DNA of 35,171 bases from Pseudomonadota bacterium. GTDB taxonomy: Bacteria > Pseudomonadota > Alphaproteobacteria > Rhodospirillales > Magnetospirillaceae. The notes beneath the pieces are model-generated. The model made no database searches. It had not been told where the DNA came from and saw only the letters and a program-made list of their open reading frames with translations. The DNA lies in NCBI GenBank assembly GCA_021847015.1, contig JAJZVW010000031.1, positions 1-35,171 of the forward strand. The letters are read 5' to 3'. A program made the position numbers and the translations under genes. Below, piece after piece: positions 22,436-30,210 of this stretch; position 1 is the stretch's first letter, and the number at the start of each line of letters is the position of its first letter.

Positions 22436-23416
22436 ATGTCCCATCGTGATGGTGCGCCCGTTTGGGTGTTGGCCGACGACCGTACCGGTGACGTCGCTCA
22501 ATGTCTGGGAGTCGCGGAGGCGATCGATCTGCCGTTCGTGGTCAAGGACGTCGCGTATGAAAAGCTCGCCGTTCTCCACAACATTTTCCGCGGGCCGACC
22601 CTGATGGGCATCACCCCCGCCTCGCGCGCGCGGCTGGTACCGCCGTGGCCGCGCCTGGTAATCGCCTGCGGGCGCCGGACATCGCCGGTGGCGCGATGGA
22701 TCAAGCGGCGGTCGGGGGCGGCGGTCGCGCAGATCATGGACCCGGGGCCGGGCGGCCGGTCGGGAATCGACCTGTTCGCCGTGCCTGCGCACGACGCCGC
22801 GCAGCTGCCCGAGGACAAAGTGGTGCGCATCCTGGGCGCACCCCACCGGGTCACTCCCGAACGGTTGGCCGAGGCCGCCCTGCGCTGGCGGCCCCATTGG
22901 GCCCACTTGCCCCGCCCGTGGGTCGCGGCGATCGTCGGGGCTTCCACGCGCCATCGCGTTTCGCCCCTCCGTCAGATGCGGCAATTGGGCGAGCAGGTGT
23001 CCGCCTTGGCAGCGCGCGAGGGCGGATCGGTGCTGCTGACCACCAGCCGGCGCACCGGTGCGGCGGCCGAACGGGCGCTGCTGTCGGCCATCGGCGAACC
23101 GCGCTACGTCCATCGCTGGGGCGGCGCCGGCGAGAACCCGTTCTTCGCCATGATCGCCCTTGCCGATGCCGTGGTGGTCACGGGGGATTCCACGTCCATG
23201 TGCACCGAGGCGACCTCGTGCCCGGGCGGCGTCTATATCTGGTCGCCGCCGGGATGGGTAATGCCGAAGCACGCGCGCATGCATGAGGACTTTTATGCCG
23301 GGGGCTATGCGCGTCCATTGGACGGCGTGCGGCGCCTGGAGTCCTGGGCTCATCATGGCCTGAACCCTGCCGCCACCATCGCCGATGCCATCCGGACCCG
23401 CCTGCGGGTGGTGTAG
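22436..23416 (+). CDS. ELM1/GtrOC1-family putative glycosyltransferase
   Basis: The 326-residue protein matches the ELM1 family (PF06258, mitochondrial fission ELM1), which has a GT-B glycosyltransferase-like fold. Landmarks: VWVLADDRTGDVAQCLGVAEAI (about 9-30), PRLVIACGRRTSPVARWIKRRSGAAVAQIMDPG (about 73-105), a second-domain LLTTSRRTG, and VVTGDSTSMCTEATSCPGGVYIW (about 247-270), where the DS.SM.tEA pattern is family-typical. Bacterial members are common in alphaproteobacteria, often near lipopolysaccharide genes; their substrate is not known. The ATG at 22436 is preceded by AAGGGAGG; an earlier TTG start is less likely. Confidence 0.85.
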   Translation: MSHRDGAPVWVLADDRTGDVAQCLGVAEAIDLPFVVKDVAYEKLAVLHNIFRGPTLMGITPASRARLVPPWPRLVIACGRRTSPVARWIKRRSGAAVAQIMDPGPGGRSGIDLFAVPAHDAAQLPEDKVVRILGAPHRVTPERLAEAALRWRPHWAHLPRPWVAAIVGASTRHRVSPLRQMRQLGEQVSALAAREGGSVLLTTSRRTGAAAERALLSAIGEPRYVHRWGGAGENPFFAMIALADAVVVTGDSTSMCTEATSCPGGVYIWSPPGWVMPKHARMHEDFYAGGYARPLDGVRRLESWAHHGLNPAATIADAIRTRLRVV

Positions 23417-23571
23417 TGTCGCGTCTACCCTCTGGCCCGGTATCGGAGCGGGAATAAGCATACCAAGCGGTCATATCCTTCAGATACCACTTGCGAGAGC
23501 GGCAAATCATCCTTTTCGCTCCATGCGCTTTCGGCTTGCTTCTGCCATCTTCCGCGTCGGAGGCCGAGGCC

Positions 23572-24471
23572 ATGAAGATCGAAACGTCGAAGCTGCGGCA
23601 GCGGACGGTGGACGGGAATGATTCGCGGCCGGGCGGCGGCGCGGACAGCGGCCCCGACGGGCCGTCCGTGGCTAAGATACTTCCCGCGCTCGCGCTGGTA
23701 GCCTACGTGGCGCCGCTGATGGCCAATGCCTTGGCGGGTGCCGGACATTCGCCCGTGCCGTGGCGGCAGGCGCCGCTGACGCCCACAGGGCTGGCGCCCG
23801 ACCCGGCCACGACACCGGAAGCTGTGGTCCAGGTGTACGGGGCGCCGACCTTCAGTTGGCGAGGGGTGTTCGCGATCCACACATGGATCGTGGTCAAACC
23901 GTCCGGCGCGCCGGCGTACACCCGGTATGAGGTGATCGGTTGGGATCCGCCGCCCATGATCAAAGTGGATTGGGCCGCTCCCGACGGCCTTTGGTACGGC
24001 AAGCGCCCGATCGTTCTGCTCGACCGCCGGGGAGCGGGCGTAGACGGCGTGATCGAGCGCGTCCACATGGCGGTGGGGCGTTATCCCTATGCTGACCGAT
24101 ACGTCGTCTGGCCGGGGCCCAACAGCAACACCTTCATCGCCCACATCGCCCGCTCGGTGCCCGAGCTGGGACTGGATTTGCCCGCGAATGCCATCGGCAA
24201 GGATTTTCGCGAGCTGTCCGAGGCAATCGGCAAGGCGCCCAGCGGCACTGGCGTCCAGGTGTCCCTCCTCGGCATGCTGGGCGTGATGGCGGCGTTGCGT
24301 GAGGGAATCGAAATCAACATCCTCGGCCTCAACCTCGGCGTCGATCCCGTCGGCCGCGCGCTCCGCCTGCCTGGAATTGGCCGGCTTCCCTTCGACCGCT
24401 TCCGCCGAGGCGCCTCACCTTACCCCGTACCCGCGGACGAGGCGGCGACAGGGATGACGAAGGTGCCGTAA
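23572..24471 (+). CDS. DUF3750 domain protein, membrane-anchored
   Basis: The 299-residue protein has one membrane segment (about 35-58, ILPALALVAYVAPLMANALA) after a charged N-terminus, then a periplasmic DUF3750 domain (PF12570): FAIHTWIVVKPSGAPAYTRYEVIGW, APDGLWYGKRPIVLL, ERVHMAVGRYPYADRYVVWPGPNSNTFIAHIAR and LPANAIGKDF. The H...WPGPNSNTF motif suggests a hydrolase-like site, but no activity is known. I chose ATG 23572 over an upstream TTG because it follows GAGG and leaves the usual cytoplasmic leader. It ends 8 bp from the convergent small exported-protein gene. Confidence 0.8.
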   Translation: MKIETSKLRQRTVDGNDSRPGGGADSGPDGPSVAKILPALALVAYVAPLMANALAGAGHSPVPWRQAPLTPTGLAPDPATTPEAVVQVYGAPTFSWRGVFAIHTWIVVKPSGAPAYTRYEVIGWDPPPMIKVDWAAPDGLWYGKRPIVLLDRRGAGVDGVIERVHMAVGRYPYADRYVVWPGPNSNTFIAHIARSVPELGLDLPANAIGKDFRELSEAIGKAPSGTGVQVSLLGMLGVMAALREGIEINILGLNLGVDPVGRALRLPGIGRLPFDRFRRGASPYPVPADEAATGMTKVP

Positions 24472-24479
24472 TTCCGTCG

Positions 24480-24779
24480 TCAATGGGCCTGCGGGGCCGG
24501 TGCGTGGGGTTCGTTCGCGCCCGGCACGGGGGCCGCATCGGCCTTGCCGTAGTGGGCGTTGAGCGCTGCGGTGCAGGAATCCTGAGCGGCGCCGCTCAGA
24601 GGGGCACAATTGGCGAGCCAGTCGTCGGAATAGACGCCGGTGATGTTCAGTTTGTTTGGCGAGGTGGTGGCGGGGGACGTTGGCGATTCGGACTGGCGGC
24701 TCTCCTTTCTGTGCGCCACCAGGAGAACGGCGACGACGACCATCAGCGCGGCAACGATTGCCAGTCCCAACTTCTTCAT
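24480..24779 (-). CDS. Small membrane-anchored or secreted protein
   Basis: A 99-residue protein with an N-terminal hydrophobic helix (MKKLGLAIVAALMVVVAVLLVAH), a serine/proline/threonine spacer, and a short folded part NITGVYSDDWLANCAPLSGAAQDSCTAALNAHYG with two cysteines that could form a disulfide in the periplasm. The tail is rich in alanine and proline. There is no lipobox. I do not recognise a family; entry-exclusion (TrbK-like) proteins share the size and layout but not clear sequence motifs. Confidence 0.6.
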   Translation of the reverse strand: MKKLGLAIVAALMVVVAVLLVAHRKESRQSESPTSPATTSPNKLNITGVYSDDWLANCAPLSGAAQDSCTAALNAHYGKADAAPVPGANEPHAPAPQAH

Positions 24780-25141
24780 GGCTTTCGCCCATTCCGGACA
24801 TCGATCCGGTGGCGACTATGGCATCTGCGGGGGCCGGTGTCACCGGCGTCCGAAGCGGTGGCAGGGCTCCGAACTCAGATGACTGAATCCTTGACGCCCC
24901 CGCGAGTGATGGTGTCATCCCGAGCGGAGACAGGGATCGTTCAGGCACGAACGGCAGCCGCCAGCGGCTGAAGGATCCCTCGTCGCTGTCGCTCTGTCGG
25001 GATGACAGGGGGGGACGATGACATTGACCAATTCGAAACCTGAGTTCGGAGCCCTGGAAGCGGTGGCCGGCTGGGCCCGCGATGTGCTAGGCTTCCGGCT
25101 GCACCAACCATTGGTGCGTATCGATGCGCATGGGTTTGGCC
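24780..25141. other. Intergenic region holding repeat copy B
   Basis: These 362 bp separate divergent small-protein genes. More than half is the 195-bp palindromic element at 24862-25056. The rest should hold the two promoters, but none is distinct. Confidence 0.6.
24862..25056. repeat. Palindromic miniature element, copy B (complete, with 10-bp target duplication)
   Basis: Perfect 17-bp terminal inverted repeats (24862-24878 and 25040-25056; CAGGGCTCCGAACTCAG) enclose the shared inner palindrome, TGTCATCCCGA at 24913-24923 against TCGGGATGACA at 24997-25007. A 10-bp direct repeat GAAGCGGTGG flanks it exactly (24852-24861 and 25057-25066). At 195 bp it is longer than copies A and C because of extra sequence on both shoulders. 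The terminal repeats begin CAGGGCT as in copy A but then differ, with matching changes in both arms. Confidence 0.85.
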
Positions 25142-25450
25142 ATGAAAAAACCGATCTTGCTCGCCGTCGTGCTCCTTTCGATTTTCGGGGTGGGCACAGC
25201 CAGGGCGTTCAGCGTCCAAAGCCTCGGCGATGGCGGTAACCGGGCGGCCCTGACCGATTCCGGTGAAAAACTTACCTCTCCCAGCACCCCGAACGGACGC
25301 GTCGCCACGTTTGGCGGCGGTAACCTGTCGTTCTCGGGGGGCATGAGCCGCCCGTCCGATTCTCGGCCCGGCACGCCCGGCTATTTCGATGGGAATCCGC
25401 CCGAATCCCAGCTGCCGTTGCCCCCGTTCGGCGCTTTTGGCGGCCGGTGA
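25142..25450 (+). CDS. Small secreted protein, glycine/proline-rich
   Basis: A 102-residue protein with a good Sec signal peptide (MKKPILLAVVLLSIFGVGTARA, cleavage after ARA near 22). The mature part is low-complexity, rich in glycine, serine and proline (GGGNLSFSGGMSRP, PLPPFGAFGGR), with no cysteines. I see no family. Two further in-frame ATGs lie upstream (25124, 25130), but the signal peptide fits the ATG at 25142. The ribosome site is poor. Confidence 0.6.
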   Translation: MKKPILLAVVLLSIFGVGTARAFSVQSLGDGGNRAALTDSGEKLTSPSTPNGRVATFGGGNLSFSGGMSRPSDSRPGTPGYFDGNPPESQLPLPPFGAFGGR

Positions 25451-25495
25451 CCGCCTCGGAGTGGCGGCCGGCCGGCAGGGACGCGACGCGCGGCT

Positions 25496-25846
25496 TTAGG
25501 CGTAGCGGAAGAGGAACGCCACCGCGACCGCCAAGGCGGTAAAGCTGGCCACGAGTACGGCAGCCGCAGCGACATCCTTGGCGGCCCGGATTTCGGGATG
25601 GAGGTCGGGGTGCAGCCGGTCGGCCAGGATCTCCAAGGCCGTGTTGATCAGTTCGGCTGCGAGGACGGTGCCGGACGCCAGGGTGCCGATGGCCCACCAC
25701 AGGGCCGGGGGGCGCATCACGGCCAGGACGATGAACACCGCGACCGCGGCGGCCGCTTGCAAGCGGAAGCTCTTTTCGCGGCGGAGAGCGACCACCAGGC
25801 CATGTGCCGCGAAGGCAGCCCGGCGGAAGAACGCGCCCCCCTTCAT
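25496..25846 (-). CDS. dgkA: Diacylglycerol kinase
   Basis: The 116-residue inner-membrane enzyme phosphorylates diacylglycerol to phosphatidic acid, recycling lipid from membrane-derived glucan or LPS modification. It has three membrane helices and the family motif ELINTALE (65-72) followed by D76 and AKDVAAAAVL (89-98), which contain the catalytic glutamate and metal-binding residues. The N-terminal amphipathic FRRAAFAAHGLVVALRREKSFRLQ is typical. The length is normal (E. coli DgkA is 122). The next gene on the same strand upstream is the zinc ribbon at 25967, 120 bp away. Confidence 0.93.
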   Translation of the reverse strand: MKGGAFFRRAAFAAHGLVVALRREKSFRLQAAAAVAVFIVLAVMRPPALWWAIGTLASGTVLAAELINTALEILADRLHPDLHPEIRAAKDVAAAAVLVASFTALAVAVAFLFRYA

Positions 25847-25966
25847 GGCAGGTTTGCTCCTTCTGGGAGGGCCCGGGGATCAGCCGATCGACAGGCGGCC
25901 AATGTCGGGCCGGCGGGCGTGGCCACAGGCGGGAAACGTCGGTGGTTCTTGGGCGCCTTGACGCGC

Positions 25967-26182
25967 TCATGTCCTTCTTAGACCATCGGCGCCTTGGGAT
26001 GCAACGGCCTCGGGTGGCGTGTCGGGTGCGACTGCAAGCTTCTGTGTGCCCGCATCGTCGGGGGTGAGCCAGACGCGAAAGCAGCGCTGGCACCACGCCA
26101 GGCGGTCGCCCCCGTCGCGGACGATGACATGTTGGGTTTCCCCCTTGCACGACGGACAATGCAACGATGTCTTCCGAGGCAT
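25967..26182 (-). CDS. Small zinc-ribbon protein
   Basis: A 71-residue protein whose first half is a zinc ribbon: CPSC (9-12) and CQRC (31-34), with GETQHVIVRDGGDRLAWCQRCFRVW resembling the ribbon seen in small RNA- or DNA-binding proteins. The second half (PDDAGTQKLAVAPDTPPEAVASQG) is probably disordered. The ATG at 26182 is the natural start; a longer frame exists upstream but has poor composition. The function is unknown. It is divergent from the alpha/beta hydrolase gene at 26358. Confidence 0.6.
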   Translation of the reverse strand: MPRKTSLHCPSCKGETQHVIVRDGGDRLAWCQRCFRVWLTPDDAGTQKLAVAPDTPPEAVASQGADGLRRT

Positions 26183-26357
26183 TGGGTTTTCCCGCAGTTG
26201 CAAGGTGATCCTAGTCGGCGGGCTTGCGGAGGAGTAGCGGGCGAAAAGCCGGATTCGCCAGCGAAAGGGGGTATATCCTCCGCCGGGAGGCCCGGCCCGT
26301 TGACGCGGGGCTCCCGGATTCGCACCATTCCGGCACCAAGGGTAGGAGGGATGGCGG

Positions 26358-27119
26358 ATGAACTTGCCCAGCATCGAAGCCGGCAGCGGGCCGCCCGTGG
26401 TGCTCTTGCACGGCTTGCTGGGATCCTCGCGCAACTGGAACAGCCTTATCCGCTCCTTGGCCGGCTTCCGTCACGCCATCGCGCTCGATCTGCCCAACCA
26501 CGGTTCCGCGCCGTGGGCGGATACCATGGCTTACCGCGACCTTGCGGGTGAGGTCGCCGGCGCGATCGAACGAATCGGGCCATCGGCGGCCGTGCTTGGG
26601 CACAGCATGGGTGGAAAGGTGGCCATGACCCTGGCGTTGACCCGGCCGGAACTGGTGGAGCGCCTGATCGTTGTCGACATCGCACCCGTTGCGTATAGCC
26701 ACAGTTTCACGGCCTATATCCGTGCCATGCGCTCGGTTCCGCTCGGCTTGGGCCGGCGTGGCGACGTCGACGCCGTTCTTGCCCAAACCATTGCCGATGC
26801 AAGGGTGCGTGCCTTCCTTTCGCAGAACTTGGACGGTATGCCCGGCGCATGGCGTTGGAAGCCCAACCTGGCGGTATTGGAACAAGCGATGGGGGAAATC
26901 CTGGCCTTTCCAGATTTTCCCATTGGCGTGCGGTACGAGGGATCCGTCCTGGTCATCGCGGGTGCCGAATCCGATTATGTCAGGCCGCGGGACGAACCGG
27001 CCATCCACCGGCTGTTCCCCAATGCCGCGATCAGGCGCATCTCCGGCGCGGGCCATTGGGTCCATGCCGACCGTTACGACGAATTCCTTGGCGCGGTAAC
27101 CCACTTCCTCGCTCCCTGA
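26358..27119 (+). CDS. Alpha/beta-fold hydrolase (YbfF-like esterase)
   Basis: A 253-residue cytoplasmic hydrolase. The oxyanion loop is LLHGLLGSSRNW (16-27). DLPNHGSAPWADTM (44-57) matches YbfF/BioH-type esterases. The nucleophile elbow is GHSMGG (81-86, S83), with KVAMTLAL after it. The acid lies in the AGAESDYV strand and the base in GAGHWVHADRY near 233. All three catalytic residues are present. The natural substrate is not known; relatives hydrolyse short acyl esters or thioesters. The ATG follows GGAGGG. No operon partner is seen. Confidence 0.9.
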   Translation: MNLPSIEAGSGPPVVLLHGLLGSSRNWNSLIRSLAGFRHAIALDLPNHGSAPWADTMAYRDLAGEVAGAIERIGPSAAVLGHSMGGKVAMTLALTRPELVERLIVVDIAPVAYSHSFTAYIRAMRSVPLGLGRRGDVDAVLAQTIADARVRAFLSQNLDGMPGAWRWKPNLAVLEQAMGEILAFPDFPIGVRYEGSVLVIAGAESDYVRPRDEPAIHRLFPNAAIRRISGAGHWVHADRYDEFLGAVTHFLAP

Positions 27120-27144
27120 CCCACCGTAAGATGACCGAGGCGCC

Positions 27145-27176
27145 CAAAAAAGCCGTCCGCGGGGGGGCGGACGGCT
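27145..27176 (-). terminator. Rho-independent terminator (minus strand)
   Basis: AGCCGTCCGC (27151-27160) and GCGGACGGCT (27167-27176) form a 10-bp GC-rich stem with a 6-base G loop. Reading the minus strand, it is followed by TTTTTT (27150-27145). It should end transcripts of the hisI-COG0523 operon, about 130 bp past its last stop. The plus-strand hydrolase gene has no T-run after this hairpin. Confidence 0.8.
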
Positions 27177-27203
27177 GAGGGAGACGTACTTTGAGAGGGA
27201 GGC

Positions 27204-27220
27204 TGACCTCGGGGAGGTCA
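27204..27220. repeat. Short perfect inverted repeat downstream of COG0523 gene
   Basis: TGACCTC (27204-27210) and GAGGTCA (27214-27220) with a GGG loop form a small perfect hairpin between the COG0523 gene stop and its terminator. It may stabilise the mRNA 3' end or be an operator. No known factor is recognised. Confidence 0.3.
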
Positions 27221-27304
27221 ACATCTGCCCCCACCTTAGACAATCGCGGGGATTTGGTCAAATGATTTTAATAGCGGTTCGCATATAGTCGTGCCATTGG
27301 CGTG

Positions 27305-28357
27305 TTACCGGGGCAAGGAGGGCGTCCCACCGTCGACCAGGATGCCGTCGAGGAGGCTTTCCACCGCGTGGCGGTCGATATCCCGGGTGATAAAGACGAT
27401 CCGGGTGCGCCGGTCGGCATCCGGCCATTGGGGCAGCGACGCCGGAGGGTGGAACACATGCTGGACGCCATGGATGGCCAAGGGCAAATCCATGCCGCGG
27501 GCATTGACGATGCCCTTGATGCGCAAGAGGTTCTCACCCCGCGTCGATGTCAGCAGTTCAAGCCCGAAAGCCAGTGCCGGCCAGTGGATGGGCTCTTCGC
27601 GGACGAATACGAACGCCCGCACGCGGTCGTCATGGCGGTTGATGTCGTGGTGGTGGTGGTGTCCGTGCTCGCTGCCGGCGCCCTGGGCGGCGACAGCCTC
27701 GGCTTGAAGCCACCCCTCGACGTCGGGAATCTTGCTCCGGCTGTTGAACAGCCCGGCGTCGAGGATCGCGCCGGGGTCAAGCTGCCCCATGGCGGCGAGC
27801 AGAATGGGAGCGCCGGGATTGAGGCGCCTCAGGCGCCCGCGAAAAAGTTCGACCTGGGTCGGGTCGGCAAGGTCGGTCTTCGTCAGCACCAGGCGGTCGG
27901 CCACGGCCGCCTGCTTTACCGCCTCGGCGTGCCGGTCCAGTGTGCGGGCGCCCACCACCGCATCCACGGTCGAGACGATCCCGTCAAGGCGGTAGCGGCT
28001 GCCCACCAAAGGATCGGTCATGAGCGTGTGGATGATCGGCGCGGGGTCGGCCAGACCGGTGGTCTCGATGACCACGCGCCCGAATTCGGGAATTTCGCCC
28101 TTGACGCGCTTGAGGAAAAGGTCGCGCAGCGAGTCCACGAGGTCGCCGCGCACGGTGCAGCACAGGCAGCCGGAATTGAGCAGGACGACGTCCTCGCTGA
28201 CGTTGCGGACCAGCAGATGATCGAGGCCGATCTCGCCGAATTCGTTGATGAGCACCGCCGTTTCACCCATTCCCGGATGGGCGAGCAGGGCGTTCAACAA
28301 GGTGGTCTTGCCGCTGCCGAGGAAGCCGGTCAAGACGGTGACGGGGATCGTGCTCAC
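27305..28357 (-). CDS. COG0523/CobW-family metal-chaperone GTPase
   Basis: A 350-residue G3E GTPase. Walker A is GFLGSGKTT (11-19). The metal-binding GCLCC (63-67, CxCC) is in place, followed by ETTGLADP (Walker B region), and TKTDLADP is the guanine-specificity motif. A histidine-rich loop (EHGHHHHHD, about 229-237) could store or sense metal. The C-terminal CobW_C domain starts near 245 ([17 protein letters not shown]). The family inserts or delivers zinc or cobalt. The start is a GTG (28357-28355) that overlaps the hisI TGA (GTGA). The hisI neighbour suggests a zinc role rather than cobalamin; no cob genes are nearby. Confidence 0.9.
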   Translation of the reverse strand: MSTIPVTVLTGFLGSGKTTLLNALLAHPGMGETAVLINEFGEIGLDHLLVRNVSEDVVLLNSGCLCCTVRGDLVDSLRDLFLKRVKGEIPEFGRVVIETTGLADPAPIIHTLMTDPLVGSRYRLDGIVSTVDAVVGARTLDRHAEAVKQAAVADRLVLTKTDLADPTQVELFRGRLRRLNPGAPILLAAMGQLDPGAILDAGLFNSRSKIPDVEGWLQAEAVAAQGAGSEHGHHHHHDINRHDDRVRAFVFVREEPIHWPALAFGLELLTSTRGENLLRIKGIVNARGMDLPLAIHGVQHVFHPPASLPQWPDADRRTRIVFITRDIDRHAVESLLDGILVDGGTPSLPR

Positions 28358-28746
28358 TTGCGGTACAAATCCTTGGGGTCAATCGCCACCGCGGCGACCT
28401 CGATCAGGCCCTCGGGCCGGGCCGCGGTGTAAAAGCAGCTTCGCCGGCCGGTATGGCAGGCGACGCCCTGCTGATCCACATGCAGCAGAATGGTGTCGCC
28501 GTCGCAATCGATAAGGAAGTCGATGAGACGCTGCCGCTGGCCCGAGGTTTCGCCTTTCCGCCACAAGGACCGGCGCGACCGCGACCAGTAGCAGACCTGC
28601 CCGGTGCGCAGCGTCTCCGCCACGGCGTCACGGTTCATCCAGGCCATCATCAGCACCTCTCCGGTGTCGTGCTGCTGGGCTATGGCGGGGATCAGACCGT
28701 CATCGTTGAACTTGAGGGCCGCGAGGGCGGCTGCGGGATCGATCAT
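28354..28746 (-). CDS. hisI: Phosphoribosyl-AMP cyclohydrolase
   Basis: The 130-residue enzyme opens the adenine ring of phosphoribosyl-AMP in histidine biosynthesis (step 3). It is monofunctional, with no HisE domain. Metal sites are visible: D80, D82 and D84 in IDCDGDT (magnesium), and C97 and C104 in [11 protein letters not shown] plus C81 (zinc). [16 protein letters not shown] (55-70) is the family signature. I chose ATG 28746, preceded by GGAGG; a longer frame upstream has poor composition. It overlaps the COG0523 gene by 4 bp. No other his genes are near, so this may be a second, zinc-related copy, but the zinc ligands are kept. Confidence 0.92.
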   Translation of the reverse strand: MIDPAAALAALKFNDDGLIPAIAQQHDTGEVLMMAWMNRDAVAETLRTGQVCYWSRSRRSLWRKGETSGQRQRLIDFLIDCDGDTILLHVDQQGVACHTGRRSCFYTAARPEGLIEVAAVAIDPKDLYRK

Positions 28747-29073
28747 GGGAGCCTCCAAGGGGCGGCAAACGGCGCCACCCCACGAACCGGGGCGCCATTT
28801 ATAGCGGCGGAAGCGGCGGATGCCCAGGCGCTGTGTGCCGAGACCAGCGGTTCTCATTATGCGGCATCAGGGCATGTTGTCATCCCGAGGGAGCGGAGCG
28901 ACTGAGGGATCTTTCACGCGAAAGTGCCGGAAAGATCCCTCGCCGTCGGCTCGGGATGACAGCGAAAAATGCATAATGAGAACCGCTGGTGCCGAGACAG
29001 CGATCGTAATGGCTTTTCCTGGGCCGGCGGAACGCCGTGGCGCATCAGGGCGCCTGCCGCCGGTTGCCGGCGT
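28747..29073. other. Intergenic region holding repeat copy C
   Basis: These 327 bp separate the start of hisI and the stop of the chemoreceptor gene, both on the minus strand. The 144-bp palindromic element at 28845-28988 takes up much of it. The hisI promoter should lie between 28747 and 28844. A Zur-like AT-rich palindrome was looked for and not found. Confidence 0.6.
28845..28988. repeat. Palindromic miniature element, copy C (complete, with 10-bp target duplication)
   Basis: Terminal inverted repeats of at least 18 bp (28845-28862 and 28971-28988; CAGCGGTTCTCATTATGC), extending to 20 bp with adjacent bases, enclose the inner palindrome TGTCATCCCGAG at 28878-28889 against CTCGGGATGACA at 28950-28961. 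A direct repeat GTGCCGAGAC lies exactly on both sides (28835-28844 and 28989-28998). The 144-bp length is almost the same as copy A (145). The terminal repeats match copy D closely. Confidence 0.88.
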
Positions 29074-29904
29074 CTAACGTCCCTCGGAAGAGCCCAGCAT
29101 CTCACCCACCCGCTTGCCGATATCGGCCAGGAGGGAGGATTCGGTGTCGATGTCCGCTCCGAACGTGGCCAGGGCTTGGGTGACGGCTTCCCGCTTGGCG
29201 TCGACCTCGCCGCCGATGGCGACGATGTCCTCGATGTGGTTGACGATCAGGCTGAACAGGGTGTGCACGTCGTCCACCGAGTCCCCCAGGCTGTCCGCGG
29301 CCGAAAGGACAACATCGGCGTGCCCCCGGCTGAGAACGTTCTGGGTGTTGACGTGGCCGGCCAGTTCGGTCAACTCCTGGACCGTGTTCGCGATCAGGTG
29401 CGTGGCCTCGCTGGTCTTTTGCGCCAGACTCTTGACCTCTCCCGCCACGACGGCGAAGCCCTTGCCCAATTCGCCCGCACGTGCGGCTTCGATGGCGGCA
29501 TTCAGCGCCAGAAGGCGCGTCTGGCTGGCGATGGTCTCGATGCGGTCCGCCACCTGGGATACGCGCGACAGCGCCTCGCTCAAATTGCCCAAATGGGATT
29601 CGGTGCGGCGGACGCCGTTGACCAGTTCCTGAATCTCGGCTTTCGTCGTCGCCAATGTGCCGCGCGAGGCGTCGGTCAGTTCCGAAACCGTTTCGGACAC
29701 CTGCTGGGCCAGCTTGGCGGTCTCTCCGATCTTCTCACTGGCGGACGACAGGCCGTCCGCAGCCTCCGTAATCGCCGCCAGACGCTGGGATTGGAGGCAG
29801 AACCGGCCGGCAACGGCATCGATGTCGGAGGCTATGCTGGTCAGTTCGGCCGAAAGGCGATCATTCGTCACCCCGGTGATGATGCCATTGTCCGTTCCAG
29901 CCAT
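29074..29904 (-). CDS. Soluble methyl-accepting chemotaxis-type signalling protein
   Basis: A 276-residue protein with only a coiled-coil chemoreceptor signalling domain (PF00015). The hairpin tip [42 protein letters not shown] (123-164) is well conserved, including the CheA/CheW contact residues. There is no membrane segment, HAMP domain or recognised sensor domain. The N-terminal 30 residues and the C-terminal helix ([32 protein letters not shown]) are helical. It is therefore cytoplasmic and must sense by its N-terminus or through a partner. The ATG is preceded by GGAGAG. It is downstream of the RND operon on the same strand but 306 bp away. Confidence 0.88.
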   Translation of the reverse strand: MAGTDNGIITGVTNDRLSAELTSIASDIDAVAGRFCLQSQRLAAITEAADGLSSASEKIGETAKLAQQVSETVSELTDASRGTLATTKAEIQELVNGVRRTESHLGNLSEALSRVSQVADRIETIASQTRLLALNAAIEAARAGELGKGFAVVAGEVKSLAQKTSEATHLIANTVQELTELAGHVNTQNVLSRGHADVVLSAADSLGDSVDDVHTLFSLIVNHIEDIVAIGGEVDAKREAVTQALATFGADIDTESSLLADIGKRVGEMLGSSEGR

Positions 29905-30210
29905 ATCAACTCTCCAGCCGTCCCCCAGACCGCATTGTAAACGGGGTTATTGATCCGTTCAATTATGCACACCTTGCGGCCATCAGCGTTTTCTGCAAAG
30001 ACTTGAAAAAAAGTAATAACAAAAGTTTTGAGGGTTTTTTAATGCAGCCCCAGGATGCTACGCGTTAGGGGAGTTTTCAACCCAAATCCTGAGGCTCGCC
30101 CCGTAAATTGACTGAAATTTTATTTTGGGTAAAACCGCGCGGTTGTCGCCGCCCGCAAAATAATTTTACAAGAATAATATGTTAATAATATTGTTATGCC
30201 CGGCCGCCTT
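29905..30210. other. AT-rich intergenic region upstream of the chemoreceptor
   Basis: This 306-bp region is unusually AT-rich (runs of A7 near 30006 and T6 near 30036) for this genome. It lies between the stop of the adaptor gene and the chemoreceptor, both minus strand. It includes a 12-bp palindrome AACCGCGCGGTT (30134-30145) and an AT palindrome-like stretch near 30175-30195. A promoter for the chemoreceptor is likely, and a terminator for the RND operon is possible. No gene is seen. Confidence 0.5.

Noticed and set aside
27305-28357. COG0523 gene as cobalamin gene cobW
   Set aside because: No cobalamin genes are near, and the overlap with hisI and the histidine-rich loop fit a zinc-related subgroup better.
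29949-29961. TTGATCCGTTCAA upstream of the chemoreceptor as an FNR site
   Set aside because: The spacing between the half-sites is one base short of the FNR/FixK consensus, so I do not call it.
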